Source: Paenibacillus sp. LS1
GTDB taxonomy: Bacteria > Bacillota > Bacilli > Paenibacillales > Paenibacillaceae
Assembly: GCF_026013365.1 (NCBI RefSeq)
Contig: NZ_JAPDOE010000007.1
Coordinates: 212,590 to 276,589 of the forward strand
DNA length: 64,000 bases
Reading direction: 5' to 3'
Under the pieces are notes generated by a model. The model saw nothing but the letters and a program-made list of their open reading frames with translations, did no database searches and was not told the origin of the DNA. A program made the translations under genes and the position numbers. How positions within the stretch are numbered: the stretch's first letter is position 1; every line of letters starts with the position of its first letter. Positions 27,377 through 36,599 of the stretch are shown one piece after another.

Positions 27377-27991
27377 TTGAAAAGTAATGAAAATGTTAAA
27401 GTGCAACGCTCTAAGCAAAACTTTAAAAATGCATATATCGAGCTAATTGCACTCAAAGGATACTCTCAAGTTACTGTTAGCAATATAGTGGAGCAAGCAG
27501 GATATAACAGAAGTTCTTATTATAAATACTTCGATGGAAAAGAAGCCATAACAGCAGAAATTATGGACGAGTTCATGGAGGGTTTTATTGCTGTAGCTAA
27601 GAAAAACTCAAACTCTAGAATATCCCAACTGGAAGATGCCACTAATCATACTATAGAACTTTTTGAGCACATTAAAAATAATAAAACATATTTTAAGTTG
27701 TTAACGTTTGAAGATACGTTACCTCATATACAAGATAAATTCATTAGTGTCATTGTAAATATTTTAGATAAAGAGATTGTTTTCCTAACAGGAGATAATG
27801 ATGAAAATCATAATGACTATCTGAATAGTTTTAGAGCGTTTGGAACATATGGGTTTATCTTAACGTGGATCAAAAACGATTTTGATATCTCACCAAGTCA
27901 AGCAGCTAAACATTTAATTAATTTTTATATTAAAAGCTACACTAGCGTAATGCATGTAAAGTATCATGAAGAACCTTACAGTGAAATCTAA
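27377..27991 (+). CDS. TetR/AcrR-family regulator
   Basis: 204 aa; the TTG start lies 8 nt after GAGGAG. The helix-turn-helix (YSQVTVSNIVEQAGYNRSSYYKYFDGKEAITAEIM) is typical TetR, and the C-terminal two thirds are an all-helical ligand domain. It probably controls the divergent SDR. Confidence 0.88.
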   Translation: MKSNENVKVQRSKQNFKNAYIELIALKGYSQVTVSNIVEQAGYNRSSYYKYFDGKEAITAEIMDEFMEGFIAVAKKNSNSRISQLEDATNHTIELFEHIKNNKTYFKLLTFEDTLPHIQDKFISVIVNILDKEIVFLTGDNDENHNDYLNSFRAFGTYGFILTWIKNDFDISPSQAAKHLINFYIKSYTSVMHVKYHEEPYSEI

Positions 27992-28104
27992 CTACTCAAA
28001 AGCATTAGTTCCAAACTAGCATCACAATATTCATGTGACTGTATAGATCAACTTTACAGAAAATGATTATTTTATTTAAAGCTACAGTTCTCTCTTACAT
28101 CAGC

Positions 28105-28140
28105 ATAAAAAAGACGTTGTTATCAACGATAACAACGTCT
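28105..28140 (-). terminator. Terminator of the main ars operon
   Basis: AGACGTTGTTAT(C)/(G)ATAACAACGTCT forms a perfect stem around AACG. On the minus strand six T follow. It lies 19 bp beyond the last gene of the operon. Confidence 0.9.
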
Positions 28141-28158
28141 CTAAAGATAGCCATAAAA

Positions 28159-28599
28159 TTAGTTTGTACTTTCTTCTTCAAACATTCTTTTGAGTATTTT
28201 TAACATTTCAGGCTTAATTGAAATATCCGGGCGTCTTTCCATCGCCAGCTTCTCTGCTTCTTCCACCGTAGTGGCTTCATTTAGATTAATGAGTAGGGCT
28301 GTCGCTACAGTTCCGGTTCGATTACGTCCTCCAGCACAGTGAAAGAATACTTTTTTATCCGATTGAACAGCCTTAGTAACGGCTAAAATCGCAGCTTTAA
28401 TGAAATCTTCCTGATCATCCCGGTCTTCCATAATCGGATAATGATGGCGAGTTGTCGTTTCTGGAAAGCCCTCTTGTTTTTCCCCATCTTCCCGGAGATC
28501 GAACACATCGGTGATACCTTGTTCCTTGATGGCTTGTACAGCCACATCCGCCCCACCAATAAAGACTTTACCTTTGATTAGTTCATGATAGTTTGACAT
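28159..28599 (-). CDS. Protein tyrosine/dual-specificity phosphatase-like protein in ars operon
   Basis: 146 aa. The P-loop HCAGGRNRTG matches HCxxGxxRTG of cysteine phosphatases, with Cys as nucleophile. An upstream general-acid Asp is likely in the DRDDQ region. The N-terminal part (FIGGADVAVQAIKEQGITDVFDLREDGE) matches DSP-like proteins. It is the last gene of the ars operon, 29 bp after the HesB-like gene. Its role in arsenic response is unknown. Since arsenate mimics phosphate, a part in phosphate or arsenate ester metabolism can be imagined but not shown. Confidence 0.8.
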   Translation of the reverse strand: MSNYHELIKGKVFIGGADVAVQAIKEQGITDVFDLREDGEKQEGFPETTTRHHYPIMEDRDDQEDFIKAAILAVTKAVQSDKKVFFHCAGGRNRTGTVATALLINLNEATTVEEAEKLAMERRPDISIKPEMLKILKRMFEEESTN

Positions 28600-28628
28600 G
28601 GTTGTTTTTCACTCCTCTACGGTTCTGA

Positions 28629-28913
28629 TCAGCAACTTTGTCCTCCACTTACAACGAGGCCAGGTCCATCCGGATACTGTTCCACGTCCAGCGTGATGGA
28701 CTCAATCGAAGCCGTTAGTTCCGGATCTATAGCTACACGAATCGCATTGATTTCCTGCACTACATCACTCTCCTGACTTTCGGCAAGCCCCAGTTGGAAA
28801 GTAGGTCCACAACATCCCCCACCAGCCACTGCAAATCGCAATGTATTCACACCTGCTTGTTTCATCATTTCCTCAATATAAGTTTTTGCACCATCCGTAA
28901 TGATCATGTTCAT
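28629..28913 (-). CDS. HesB/IscA-like (Fe-S biosynthesis fold) protein in ars operon
   Basis: 94 aa of the HesB-like fold (ITDGAKTYIEEMMKQAGVNTLRFAVAGGGCCGPTFQLGLAE). The vicinal Cys pair GGGCCGP and a C-terminal Cys (GGQSC) replace the usual C-x(n)-CGC. Three thiols could bind a metalloid as well as an Fe-S cluster. It sits between arsA and the phosphatase gene. The biochemical role is inferred only. Confidence 0.75.
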   Translation of the reverse strand: MNMIITDGAKTYIEEMMKQAGVNTLRFAVAGGGCCGPTFQLGLAESQESDVVQEINAIRVAIDPELTASIESITLDVEQYPDGPGLVVSGGQSC

Positions 28914-28924
28914 TTTGCTCCTCT

Positions 28925-30706
28925 CTATTTCCTACTCGATACAGCCACTTCAGTCCACTTTTTCAAGCTATCGTAACCTACGGCTTCTTTGGGTTCCCAC
29001 GGTATGATGACGGTATGACCATCTGAAGCTGTTTGAATCTTCTTAATCCAATCTCGCTCCGCTATTGCCCGACCTCGCAGAATGGGATCTGTTGTGTCCG
29101 TTGCAGCAAAACTCTGGTTAATCGCCCACCACTTGGTTGGAATACTTGCCCGCTGCAAATCCTGCTCCAATCGGGTAGCCTCATAATACGGTGTAGCTTC
29201 TGCCAAGGTAACAATGACTACACTCGTCTCGTTTGGATTCCGAAGACGGGGAAGCAGATGCTGAACAGCCGCCGGAATCGCACCTGCTGAACGTTCAATC
29301 TCCTTGTGGTACTCCTCTGTTGCATCCAAAAGAAGTAACGTGTGACCCGTTGGCGCCGTATCAATAACGACAATCTCATCACTGCTTCGTTCAACCAGAT
29401 TGGCAAATGCACGGAAAACTGCAATTTCTTCCGTACAAGGAGATCTTAAATCTTCTTCCAAGTAGGCAAGAGCATCTTCATCTAATGAATCCTTGTTCTG
29501 CTCCAAGACTTCCTGTTTGTATCGCTCCAGCTCTATCTTTGGATCAATCCGGCTCACGCTAATGTGATCTGTCTCTTGTTCAAGTACATGACCGAGGTGG
29601 GATGCTGGATCAGTTGTACTTAGATGCACCCGATGACCTCTTTCTGCCAAACCTACTGCGATAGCCGAAGCCACCGTTGTTTTGCCAACCCCACCTTTTC
29701 CCATGGTGAAGATCACTCGGATACCCTGGCGCTCCATATCTTCTATTAAATGTTGCAAAGGTAAAGTAGATGATGTATTCACACTACCTTCTTCCACTAC
29801 ACGGACTTCAGGCGTATCGAAGAAGCGTCGTAAATGCTCAATCCCGGTGATGTTGAACGGTGCAAGTGGTATTTGATACGTTGGTAGTTGTTTGACAGCT
29901 TCAGGAAGCTTCTCAAGTGCACCAACCTGGCGACCATAGAAAGCGGAAGACACCGTATCCTGTTCCACAACGGAAGAAAGTAACCCATTTACAATCAACA
30001 ACTGATTCTGAATACCAATCTCTCGAAGTTCTTGTGATGCCCGAGCTGCTTCTTTCAGCGGAGAATCCTCTGGACGAGTAACTAGGACAAGTGTCGTTTC
30101 GTTGGGATCAGATAACGTTTTGACGGCTTCCTGATATAACGTTTTTTTCGCTTCCAGCCCAGCAAGTGGTCCCAAACAGGAAGCCCCATGCGAACTTTCG
30201 GATAAAAACCCACTCCAGGCTGTAGGCAATTGCAATAAACGTAGCGTATGTCCAGTTGGGGCTGTATCGAACAGGATGTGATCGTACTTCTCACGCAGTA
30301 CCTTATTGGTTAACATGGAACTAAATTCGTTAAATGCAGCAATTTCCACGGTACAGGCCCCTGATAACTGTTCTTCCATCGTTGCAATAACCGTATCAGG
30401 CAGAACGCCGCGGTATGGATCAACGACCTCAGCTTTGTACTCTCCCGCAGCTGTTTCAGGATCCAGATTAGCAGCATCTAGATTTTCAATCCCCATAACA
30501 GGTACAGGATGATTGGATAAGGTCATGCCAAAAACATCTTGTAGGTTTGAAGCTGGATCCGTGCTCACCAGCAAAACACGCTTCCCCGAATCAGCAAGCG
30601 ATACGGCAGTTGCACAAGCCGTCGATGTCTTGCCTACGCCCCCTTTACCAGTAAAAAATAAATAAGGCGTTAACGTGATAGATTTCGGTTCAAATCGGTT
30701 TAACAT
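28925..30706 (-). CDS. arsA: ArsA arsenite-pump ATPase 1
   Basis: 593 aa with the two ATPase halves of ArsA. P-loops GKGGVGKTS (about 20) and GKGGVGKTT (about 338) are each followed by an FDTAPTGHT/IDTAPTGHT switch. All three metalloid-binding Cys of the E. coli enzyme have counterparts: SGACTVEI (C113), GASCLGPL (C172) and SPCTEEI (C422). It energises ArsB and receives As(III) from ArsD. It lies between arsD1 and the HesB-like gene. Confidence 0.96.
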   Translation of the reverse strand: MLNRFEPKSITLTPYLFFTGKGGVGKTSTACATAVSLADSGKRVLLVSTDPASNLQDVFGMTLSNHPVPVMGIENLDAANLDPETAAGEYKAEVVDPYRGVLPDTVIATMEEQLSGACTVEIAAFNEFSSMLTNKVLREKYDHILFDTAPTGHTLRLLQLPTAWSGFLSESSHGASCLGPLAGLEAKKTLYQEAVKTLSDPNETTLVLVTRPEDSPLKEAARASQELREIGIQNQLLIVNGLLSSVVEQDTVSSAFYGRQVGALEKLPEAVKQLPTYQIPLAPFNITGIEHLRRFFDTPEVRVVEEGSVNTSSTLPLQHLIEDMERQGIRVIFTMGKGGVGKTTVASAIAVGLAERGHRVHLSTTDPASHLGHVLEQETDHISVSRIDPKIELERYKQEVLEQNKDSLDEDALAYLEEDLRSPCTEEIAVFRAFANLVERSSDEIVVIDTAPTGHTLLLLDATEEYHKEIERSAGAIPAAVQHLLPRLRNPNETSVVIVTLAEATPYYEATRLEQDLQRASIPTKWWAINQSFAATDTTDPILRGRAIAERDWIKKIQTASDGHTVIIPWEPKEAVGYDSLKKWTEVAVSSRK

Positions 30707-30723
30707 GTTGAGACCCTTCTTTC

Positions 30724-31089
30724 CTAGTGTTCAGATTTGGTGTTTATGTCGAGGCGCATTCTCGGTTTGGCTACCAGTTCTTCTTCCGTCAGACCAGTCC
30801 ATTCCACGAATTCCTGATTGGTTGGGTAATTTTTTTCCTTAACGACCTTGCCATCGACAATGATGATGGGCAATACTTGAGGTCCTTTTTCAGCTAAAAG
30901 TTGTCCAACCAGCGGACTTGCTACAAAGGCATCCGGCTCACTGGTCAAATTATAGCGAGAAACCTGAAATTGTTTCTTTTGCAAATTATGCACGACTGCA
31001 GATACACGAATAAGTTCTGGATCAACACCTGGACCGCATACACCTGACGAACAGCACATGGCAGGATCATAAATCTCCATGGTTTTCAT
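30724..31089 (-). CDS. arsD: ArsD arsenic metallochaperone 1
   Basis: 121 aa. The N-terminal MCCSSGVCG provides the Cys12/Cys13/Cys18 set required for delivery of As(III) to ArsA. The thioredoxin-like fold continues with VLPIIIVDGKVV. It lies 17 bp upstream of arsA1. Confidence 0.95.
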   Translation of the reverse strand: MKTMEIYDPAMCCSSGVCGPGVDPELIRVSAVVHNLQKKQFQVSRYNLTSEPDAFVASPLVGQLLAEKGPQVLPIIIVDGKVVKEKNYPTNQEFVEWTGLTEEELVAKPRMRLDINTKSEH

Positions 31090-31115
31090 TTCTAATACGC
31101 CTCCTTAATGTAAAG

Positions 31116-31141
31116 AGCCGGGAAAAGTAATTCTCCCGGCT
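31116..31141 (-). terminator. Intercistronic hairpin between arsC and arsD
   Basis: AGCCGGGA/TCCCGGCT forms an 8-bp stem around a 10-nt loop, with only CTTTA after it. It could be a partial terminator or a processing element that lowers arsDA expression relative to arsBC. Confidence 0.6.
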
Positions 31142-31148
31142 TCTGGTG

Positions 31149-31574
31149 TTATTTGCCGGTATCAGCGAAAGTCTTGATGCGCTCCCCAATCTGGTCACGA
31201 ACCTTTTGGAATACAGCCCATTTCTCTTCTTCTGTCCCTTGCGCTTTGGCGGGATCATCAAATCCCCAGTGTTCCCGCTTCACATGTGGAGGAGTCATCG
31301 GGCATTTGTCTGCCGCATCTCCACATAACGTGACCACAAAATCTGCATTGTTCAACAGCTCGGCATCAATAATGTCTGATGTTTGATTCGAGATATCCAA
31401 GCCGACTTCTTTCATCGCTTCAACTGCTTTGGGATTCAAACCATGAGCTTCAATCCCTGCGCTATAGATATTCCATTCATCACTGAGATACTTTTTGGCC
31501 CAACCTTCGGCCATTTGGCTACGGCAAGAGTTGCCTGTACAAAGGAAATAAAATGTTTTTTTGCTCATGTTCAT
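31149..31574 (-). CDS. arsC: ArsC arsenate reductase, thioredoxin-coupled
   Basis: 141 aa. The CTGNSCRSQMAEGW P-loop holds the nucleophilic Cys and CX5R. The resolving pair is CGDAADKCPMTPP, equivalent to C82/C89 of the Bacillus/Staphylococcus enzyme. It reduces As(V) to As(III) for export by ArsB and lies 21 bp after arsB. Confidence 0.96.
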   Translation of the reverse strand: MNMSKKTFYFLCTGNSCRSQMAEGWAKKYLSDEWNIYSAGIEAHGLNPKAVEAMKEVGLDISNQTSDIIDAELLNNADFVVTLCGDAADKCPMTPPHVKREHWGFDDPAKAQGTEEEKWAVFQKVRDQIGERIKTFADTGK

Positions 31575-31595
31575 CGCGTCTCCTCATTGTTAGAT

Positions 31596-32891
31596 TTATA
31601 CAATGTTCAACCACAGATATAGACCAATTAGTGTAATTAACAACGTCGGAACTGTAATAATTATCCCCGTTTTAAAGTAAGTGCCCCATGAGATTTTGAC
31701 ACCTTTAGTGCTAAGCACATGAAGCCAAAGCAGGGTTGCCAGTGAACCAATCGGGGTAATTTTAGGCCCGAGATCCGATCCAATGATGTTGGCATAAATT
31801 AATGCCTCCCGGACCGTTCCGGTTGCTGTTGTAGCATCGATGGCCAAGGCATCAATTAACACTGTAGGCATATTGTTCATCAGAGATGAGATAATTGCCG
31901 CAATAAATCCCATACCTATCGTTGCGGCAAACAATCCTTGATCAGCCACAGCCTGAATGACCACAGCAAGCAGATCCGTCAGCCCTTCATTCCGCAGACC
32001 ATATACGACGACATACATGCCGATAGAGAAAAATACAATGGCCCATGGTGCTTCCTTAACAACCACTTTGGTCGGTACAGCAGAACTGCGAGAAGCCATA
32101 ATCAGAAAGAATATTGCCACAACTCCTGCTACAATAGACACGGGTAGACCAACAAATTCACTGCCGAAGTACCCAACAAGCAACACTCCAAGAACAACCC
32201 AAGACATCTTGAACATCTTCAGGTCTTTGATTGCTGTTGCTGGAGCTTTCAGTTCGCTGGCATCAAAGCGTTTTGGAATACTTTTTCTGAAAAAGAGATA
32301 CAGCACACCAATACTTGCCCCGAGTGAGAACAGATTGGGAACAAACATTTTGCCTACATACTCCATAAAGGTAATGCCAAAGAAATCGGCTGATACGATG
32401 TTCACAAGGTTACTTACAACCAGTGGTAATGAAGTGGTATCAGCAATAAATCCGCTGGCAATAATGAACGGAAACACTTTCTTCTCATCGAAATTGAGTG
32501 CTCTTACCATGGCTAGAACAATCGGTGTCAGAATCAATGCTGCGCCATCATTGGCAAAAAATGCGGCAACCACGGCTCCAAGAAGTGAGACGTAAACAAA
32601 CATTCGAACACCTCTACCATGAGCTGCCTTCGCCATATGTAAGGCTGCCCATTCAAAGAACCCGATCCGGTCCAAAATCAGTGAGATGATTATAATGGCC
32701 ACAAAAGCGAGTGTGGCGTTCCATACAATTTGCGTAACATCCCAAACATCCTGGAAATTAACCACGCCCACAAGCAACGCTAGAATGGCTCCTCCGCAAG
32801 CAGACCATCCAATGGATAGATTTTTAGGCTGCCAGATAACGAGGACTAACGTTATCAAAAAGATCGTACAAGCCATGACGACAGAAAACAC
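31596..32891 (-). CDS. arsB: ArsB arsenite efflux permease
   Basis: 431 aa polytopic membrane protein with about 12 helices. The family segments FFANDGAALILTPIVLAM and NNMPTVLIDALAI, plus SDLGPKITPIGSLATLLWLHVL, are those of ArsB (NhaD/ArsB superfamily). It can act as an As(III)/H+ antiporter alone or with ArsA. It follows arsR1 after a 107-bp gap with its own palindromes, so extra promoter activity there is possible. Confidence 0.95.
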   Translation of the reverse strand: MFSVVMACTIFLITLVLVIWQPKNLSIGWSACGGAILALLVGVVNFQDVWDVTQIVWNATLAFVAIIIISLILDRIGFFEWAALHMAKAAHGRGVRMFVYVSLLGAVVAAFFANDGAALILTPIVLAMVRALNFDEKKVFPFIIASGFIADTTSLPLVVSNLVNIVSADFFGITFMEYVGKMFVPNLFSLGASIGVLYLFFRKSIPKRFDASELKAPATAIKDLKMFKMSWVVLGVLLVGYFGSEFVGLPVSIVAGVVAIFFLIMASRSSAVPTKVVVKEAPWAIVFFSIGMYVVVYGLRNEGLTDLLAVVIQAVADQGLFAATIGMGFIAAIISSLMNNMPTVLIDALAIDATTATGTVREALIYANIIGSDLGPKITPIGSLATLLWLHVLSTKGVKISWGTYFKTGIIITVPTLLITLIGLYLWLNIV

Positions 32892-32958
32892 AAATTTTAC
32901 CTCCTCTAATCAGTTGCATTGTAGCTATAACATTCTCCTCAACCCTTCATGTCATTCA

Positions 32959-32990
32959 ATCATTATATAATGATGTTCTTATATAATGGT
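32959..32990. promoter_or_regulatory. Palindrome between arsR1 and arsB
   Basis: ATCATTATATAATGAT (32959-32974) is a 16-bp perfect palindrome, followed at 32980 by a second TTATATAATGG. It is a candidate second ArsR site or internal arsB promoter. Confidence 0.45.
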
Positions 32991-32998
32991 CAAAAAAA

Positions 32999-33325
32999 TC
33001 AACTACAAATGAGAGGTACGTCCACTTTATTTAACGTACGGAGAATTTCTTTCGAATCAGGCATGGCATCCAGTACCATCTTAATATACGGAGTATCATC
33101 CACATGTAAAGAATAGTATACCCACTGTCCACGTTTGTTCTCTTTAACCATCCCTTGATCTTTCAATTTTCGTAAATGCTGACTAATCCCTGGTTGAGAC
33201 ATTTCCAACACATCAACAAATTCACATACACACCATTCCCGATCTTTAAGGAGCGCCAACATGGTTAGACGGGTTTTGTCTCCCAATAACTTTAGTTTGT
33301 CTGCCGCTTCATAAATGGTCTGCAT
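32999..33325 (-). CDS. arsR: ArsR repressor 1
   Basis: 108 aa ArsR/SmtB winged-helix repressor. REWCVCEFVDVL carries the CVC As(III) site on the alpha-3 helix, and MSQPGISQHLRKLK is the recognition helix. It is the first gene of the arsRBCDA operon. Confidence 0.95.
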   Translation of the reverse strand: MQTIYEAADKLKLLGDKTRLTMLALLKDREWCVCEFVDVLEMSQPGISQHLRKLKDQGMVKENKRGQWVYYSLHVDDTPYIKMVLDAMPDSKEILRTLNKVDVPLICS

Positions 33326-33348
33326 TTCAATTCCTCCTTTCAGATAAT

Positions 33349-33368
33349 ATATAATCGAATAATTATAT
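33349..33368. promoter_or_regulatory. Candidate ArsR operator
   Basis: ATATAAT-CGAATA-ATTATAT lies 24 bp upstream of the arsR1 ATG and overlaps the likely promoter. Confidence 0.5.
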
Positions 33369-33410
33369 TGTAATATGTTGATGTCATTTAATCAACCCTT
33401 TAACCAAAAA

Positions 33411-33448
33411 AAGAAATGCGTTGACTCTATTTTGTAGAGTCAACGCAT
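33411..33448 (-). terminator. Terminator after arsR2
   Basis: ATGCGTTGACTCTA (33416-33429) pairs perfectly with 33435-33448. The minus strand continues TTTCTTTTTTT. It isolates the pst/arsR2 unit from the arsR1 operon. Confidence 0.92.
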
Positions 33449-33482
33449 AATCATTTCATTCGGTGTAAGACGCTGGCTCCAG

Positions 33483-33806
33483 TTAACACTGGGAGCCGAC
33501 TCCCTTTTTCCCCATAGACAATAGTACCGTTTCATGATCTGGCATCTGATCGAGCACCGCTTTAATATATGGTTTATCTTCAATAGCTAAGGAATAATAA
33601 ACCCACTGCCCCCGGCGTGTTTCACTAACAATCCCATGTGACTTTAATTTGCGTAAATGTTGGCTAATTCCGGGCTGTGACATATCAAGTAATTCAACAA
33701 AATCACATACGCACCATTCTTTTTCTCTTAATAGAATAAGCATGGTCAGGCGAGTTTTATCTCCAAGCAATTTTAACTTATCTGAAATTTGTTCAATGGA
33801 TTCCAC
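33483..33806 (-). CDS. arsR: ArsR repressor 2
   Basis: 107 aa, a close paralogue of the 32999-33325 protein: KEWCVCDFVELL with the CVC site, then MSQPGISQHLRKLK. A further Cys lies at the very C-terminus (GSQC). It lies downstream of pstB with its own AT-rich leader, 33845-33868 (ATATAA...TTATAT). Confidence 0.95.
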   Translation of the reverse strand: MESIEQISDKLKLLGDKTRLTMLILLREKEWCVCDFVELLDMSQPGISQHLRKLKSHGIVSETRRGQWVYYSLAIEDKPYIKAVLDQMPDHETVLLSMGKKGVGSQC

Positions 33807-33930
33807 ATGCGTTCATCCTTCCCAGCGTTCAACAATCCTAATTGATATATAAGTTTATATTTATATTCTAAAGCAAGGATATGCTGAAATCAAGAAATCC
33901 TGTGCAATGCTTCTTCCCCCAATATAATAT

Positions 33931-34683
33931 TTATCCAAAACGACCTGCAACATAGTTTTCCGTTTTTGGATTTTTCGGATTACTAAACATTTGACTGGTG
34001 TCGTCGTATTCAACTAATTCTCCATCGAAGAAAAAGGCACATTGATCTGAAATCCTTGCAGCTTGATGCAAATTATGAGTTACCATTACAATGGTATAGG
34101 ATTGTCGGAGTTCTTTAACTAATTCTTCGATTTTAAGGGTGGATAGCGGATCTAATGCAGCTGTAGACTCATCCATTAGCAAAATTTCAGGATTCATCGC
34201 CAAAGCCCTAGCAATACACAACCGCTGTTGTTGTCCTCCTGAAAGCTGCAGAGCCGATTTTTTTTGTAAGTCTTTCACTTCTTCCCATAGTACTGCAGCT
34301 TTGAGGCTTTTTTCAACAATGTCATTCAACTCGGATTTACGAGTGATTCCGTGCAACCGAGGACCATAAGCAACATTATCATAAATCGATTTTGGGAATG
34401 GATTAGGCTGTTGAAACACCATCCCTACTTTCTTTCGGAGTAGTTCCACTCGGACTTGATCATCATAGATGGCATGTCCTTTAATGTGAACATTCCCTTC
34501 AATCCGAACCCCATCAATACGATCATTCATCCGATTCAGTGTTCGAAGAAGCGTTGATTTCCCACATCCTGAAGGACCAATAAACGCAGTAATGGAATGT
34601 TCCGGCACATCTAAATTAATATTTTTCACAGCCTGTTGCTGTCCATAAAATACACTGAGGTCTTGAATTTGAATGGCGCTCAT
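33931..34683 (-). CDS. pstB: Phosphate ABC transporter ATPase PstB
   Basis: 250 aa. Walker A GPSGCGKST is near residue 33, signature LSGGQQQR near 148, Walker B ILLMDES near 168, and the switch His in VTHN follows. It is the last gene of pstSCAB. Its place inside an arsenic island suggests maintenance of phosphate supply under arsenate, or selective handling of arsenate. Confidence 0.95.
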   Translation of the reverse strand: MSAIQIQDLSVFYGQQQAVKNINLDVPEHSITAFIGPSGCGKSTLLRTLNRMNDRIDGVRIEGNVHIKGHAIYDDQVRVELLRKKVGMVFQQPNPFPKSIYDNVAYGPRLHGITRKSELNDIVEKSLKAAVLWEEVKDLQKKSALQLSGGQQQRLCIARALAMNPEILLMDESTAALDPLSTLKIEELVKELRQSYTIVMVTHNLHQAARISDQCAFFFDGELVEYDDTSQMFSNPKNPKTENYVAGRFG

Positions 34684-34702
34684 ACAGTACGTCTCCTTAA
34701 AA

Positions 34703-35596
34703 TTACAGGTTTTTCTGATATTTATTCCTCAGTACGACCGCAATCATATTAAGCGTCAGTAGCAAGATCAGCAGGACCATAATCCCGCTAGCGGCTAAAT
34801 CATGAAATGCCGTTTGCGGTTTGGATATCCAGTTATATATCTGAATAGGAAGAACCGTAAACTGATCCATCAAATTATTAGGTAAAAATGCTACATAGGT
34901 TAATGCTCCAATCATTACGAGCGGAGCTGTTTCTCCAATAGCCCTGGACACTGCTAAAATAATTCCTGTTAAAATGCCTGGAAAAGCGGACGGAAGAACC
35001 GAACGCTGCACGGTCTGCCACTTACTGGCTCCCAGTGCAAAAGAAGCATCTCTGCGGGAACCAGGGACGGATTTGATTGCTTCTTGTGCAGACACGATAA
35101 TTACCGGAAGAACAAGCAATGTCATCGTTAATGCCCCTGAGATCAGACTACGTTCCAGGTTTAACCCTCTAACAAAAATTGCAAGTCCCAGAATGCCATA
35201 CACAATGGACGGAACGCCGGCAAGCGTACTAATATTAAGTTGAATTAGTCTGGTAAACTTGTTCTTCTTCGCATACTCTTCCATAAATATAGCTGCACCG
35301 ACACCAATAAGAAATGAAATGGGAGCCATAATACAAACCATATATAGCGTACCCACGAGAGCCGATTTTAAGCCAGAGCCGGATGCCCTGCGAGAAGGAT
35401 AGTTAGTAAATAACTCTGGACGAAATGTAGCAATTCCATCAACCATAATATCTATAATAAGAAGCATGAGGGCAAGTACCCCAACGGAGGTCGCTGCAAG
35501 AAACAAGATTTTCATAAACCGGTCTCTTTTTTTTCTTGCCTGAACCTGTTTTGTTTCTACTGCCTGAATGCTCTGCTTCTCCGCCTTTTCAGACAT
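34703..35596 (-). CDS. pstA: Phosphate ABC transporter permease PstA
   Basis: 297 aa with six predicted membrane helices after a basic N-terminus. The permease loop DASFALGASKWQTVQRSVLPSAFPGILTG holds the EAA-type motif. It abuts the pstC stop, so translation is coupled. Confidence 0.93.
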   Translation of the reverse strand: MSEKAEKQSIQAVETKQVQARKKRDRFMKILFLAATSVGVLALMLLIIDIMVDGIATFRPELFTNYPSRRASGSGLKSALVGTLYMVCIMAPISFLIGVGAAIFMEEYAKKNKFTRLIQLNISTLAGVPSIVYGILGLAIFVRGLNLERSLISGALTMTLLVLPVIIVSAQEAIKSVPGSRRDASFALGASKWQTVQRSVLPSAFPGILTGIILAVSRAIGETAPLVMIGALTYVAFLPNNLMDQFTVLPIQIYNWISKPQTAFHDLAASGIMVLLILLLTLNMIAVVLRNKYQKNL

Positions 35597-36514
35597 TTAG
35601 TACACCTCCCTATATCTTTTCGATACAGCCGCTGCAATAATATTTAATAACAACGTGATTACAAACAGTGTGAGTCCTACTGCAAAGATAGAACCATATG
35701 CCAATGATCCATGCGGGGTATCTCCCAAACTCACTTGTACGATGTAGGCTGTCATGGTTTGAATACTATTGAGTGGATTTGCAGTAAGCTGAGGTGTAGC
35801 ACCTGCAGCCACAGTTACAATCATGGTCTCTCCTATGGCACGAGAAAAAGCAAGGACAAAGGAAGAAATGATCCCTGAGAGTGCTGCCGGTAAAACGACC
35901 TGAACCGCCACTTCAAATCGTGTGGCCCCCAGCGCATAAGCCCCATGTCGCAAACTGCCAGGCACAGCTCTCATGGCATCTTCACTTAAGGATGAAACCA
36001 TGGGAATAATCATGACGCCCACCGCAATTCCTGCACTCAGTGCATTAAATAAACTCGTACCAGGCAGTAACATCTGAATGACTGGAGTAATAAAACTCAA
36101 GGCAAAATATCCATACACGATAGTCGGAACTCCGGCTAGAACCTCTAGTACAGGTTTCACGATGTTCCGTACACGTAAACTCGCATATTCACTCAAATAA
36201 ATTGCTGTTGCCAGTCCAACAGGTATGGCGATACAGCAAGCAATAAACGTGACCATCAATGTTCCAAACATCAACGGGACAACCCCAAAACTTACAGGTT
36301 GAATTAACGGTGCCCATGTCGTACCTGTTAAAAATTCAAGAATGGGTACCTGTTTGAAAAATCCGATCGATTCTGAAACGAGTGTGTATACGATGCCTAT
36401 AGTTGTAAGGATGGACACCAATGCACATAAGAATAAAAGGAAAGGCATCACGTAATCTGCGTATCGTACCTTGTTAGAGCGAAAAGGATGATCTCCTTGG
36501 GGTGTTGTGTTCAT
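35597..36514 (-). CDS. pstC: Phosphate ABC transporter permease PstC
   Basis: 305 aa from ATG 36514, 7 nt after GAGGAG. It has six membrane helices and the permease loop GAYALGATRFEVAVQVVLPAALSGI. It follows pstS after a stable hairpin. Confidence 0.93.
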   Translation of the reverse strand: MNTTPQGDHPFRSNKVRYADYVMPFLLFLCALVSILTTIGIVYTLVSESIGFFKQVPILEFLTGTTWAPLIQPVSFGVVPLMFGTLMVTFIACCIAIPVGLATAIYLSEYASLRVRNIVKPVLEVLAGVPTIVYGYFALSFITPVIQMLLPGTSLFNALSAGIAVGVMIIPMVSSLSEDAMRAVPGSLRHGAYALGATRFEVAVQVVLPAALSGIISSFVLAFSRAIGETMIVTVAAGATPQLTANPLNSIQTMTAYIVQVSLGDTPHGSLAYGSIFAVGLTLFVITLLLNIIAAAVSKRYREVY

Positions 36515-36542
36515 ATCAGCTCTCCTCATTAAATAAATAAAG

Positions 36543-36583
36543 CGTGTGTGACACCTCTAGGTCCCCAAGAAGTGCCACACACG
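36543..36583 (-). terminator. Stable hairpin between pstS and pstC
   Basis: CGTGTGTGACAC (36543-36554) pairs with GTGCCACACACG (36572-36583) with one mismatch. There is no long T-run. It may stabilise the pstS mRNA and give excess binding protein over permease. Confidence 0.6.
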
Positions 36584-36599
36584 TCAAGGTTTTACGCGG

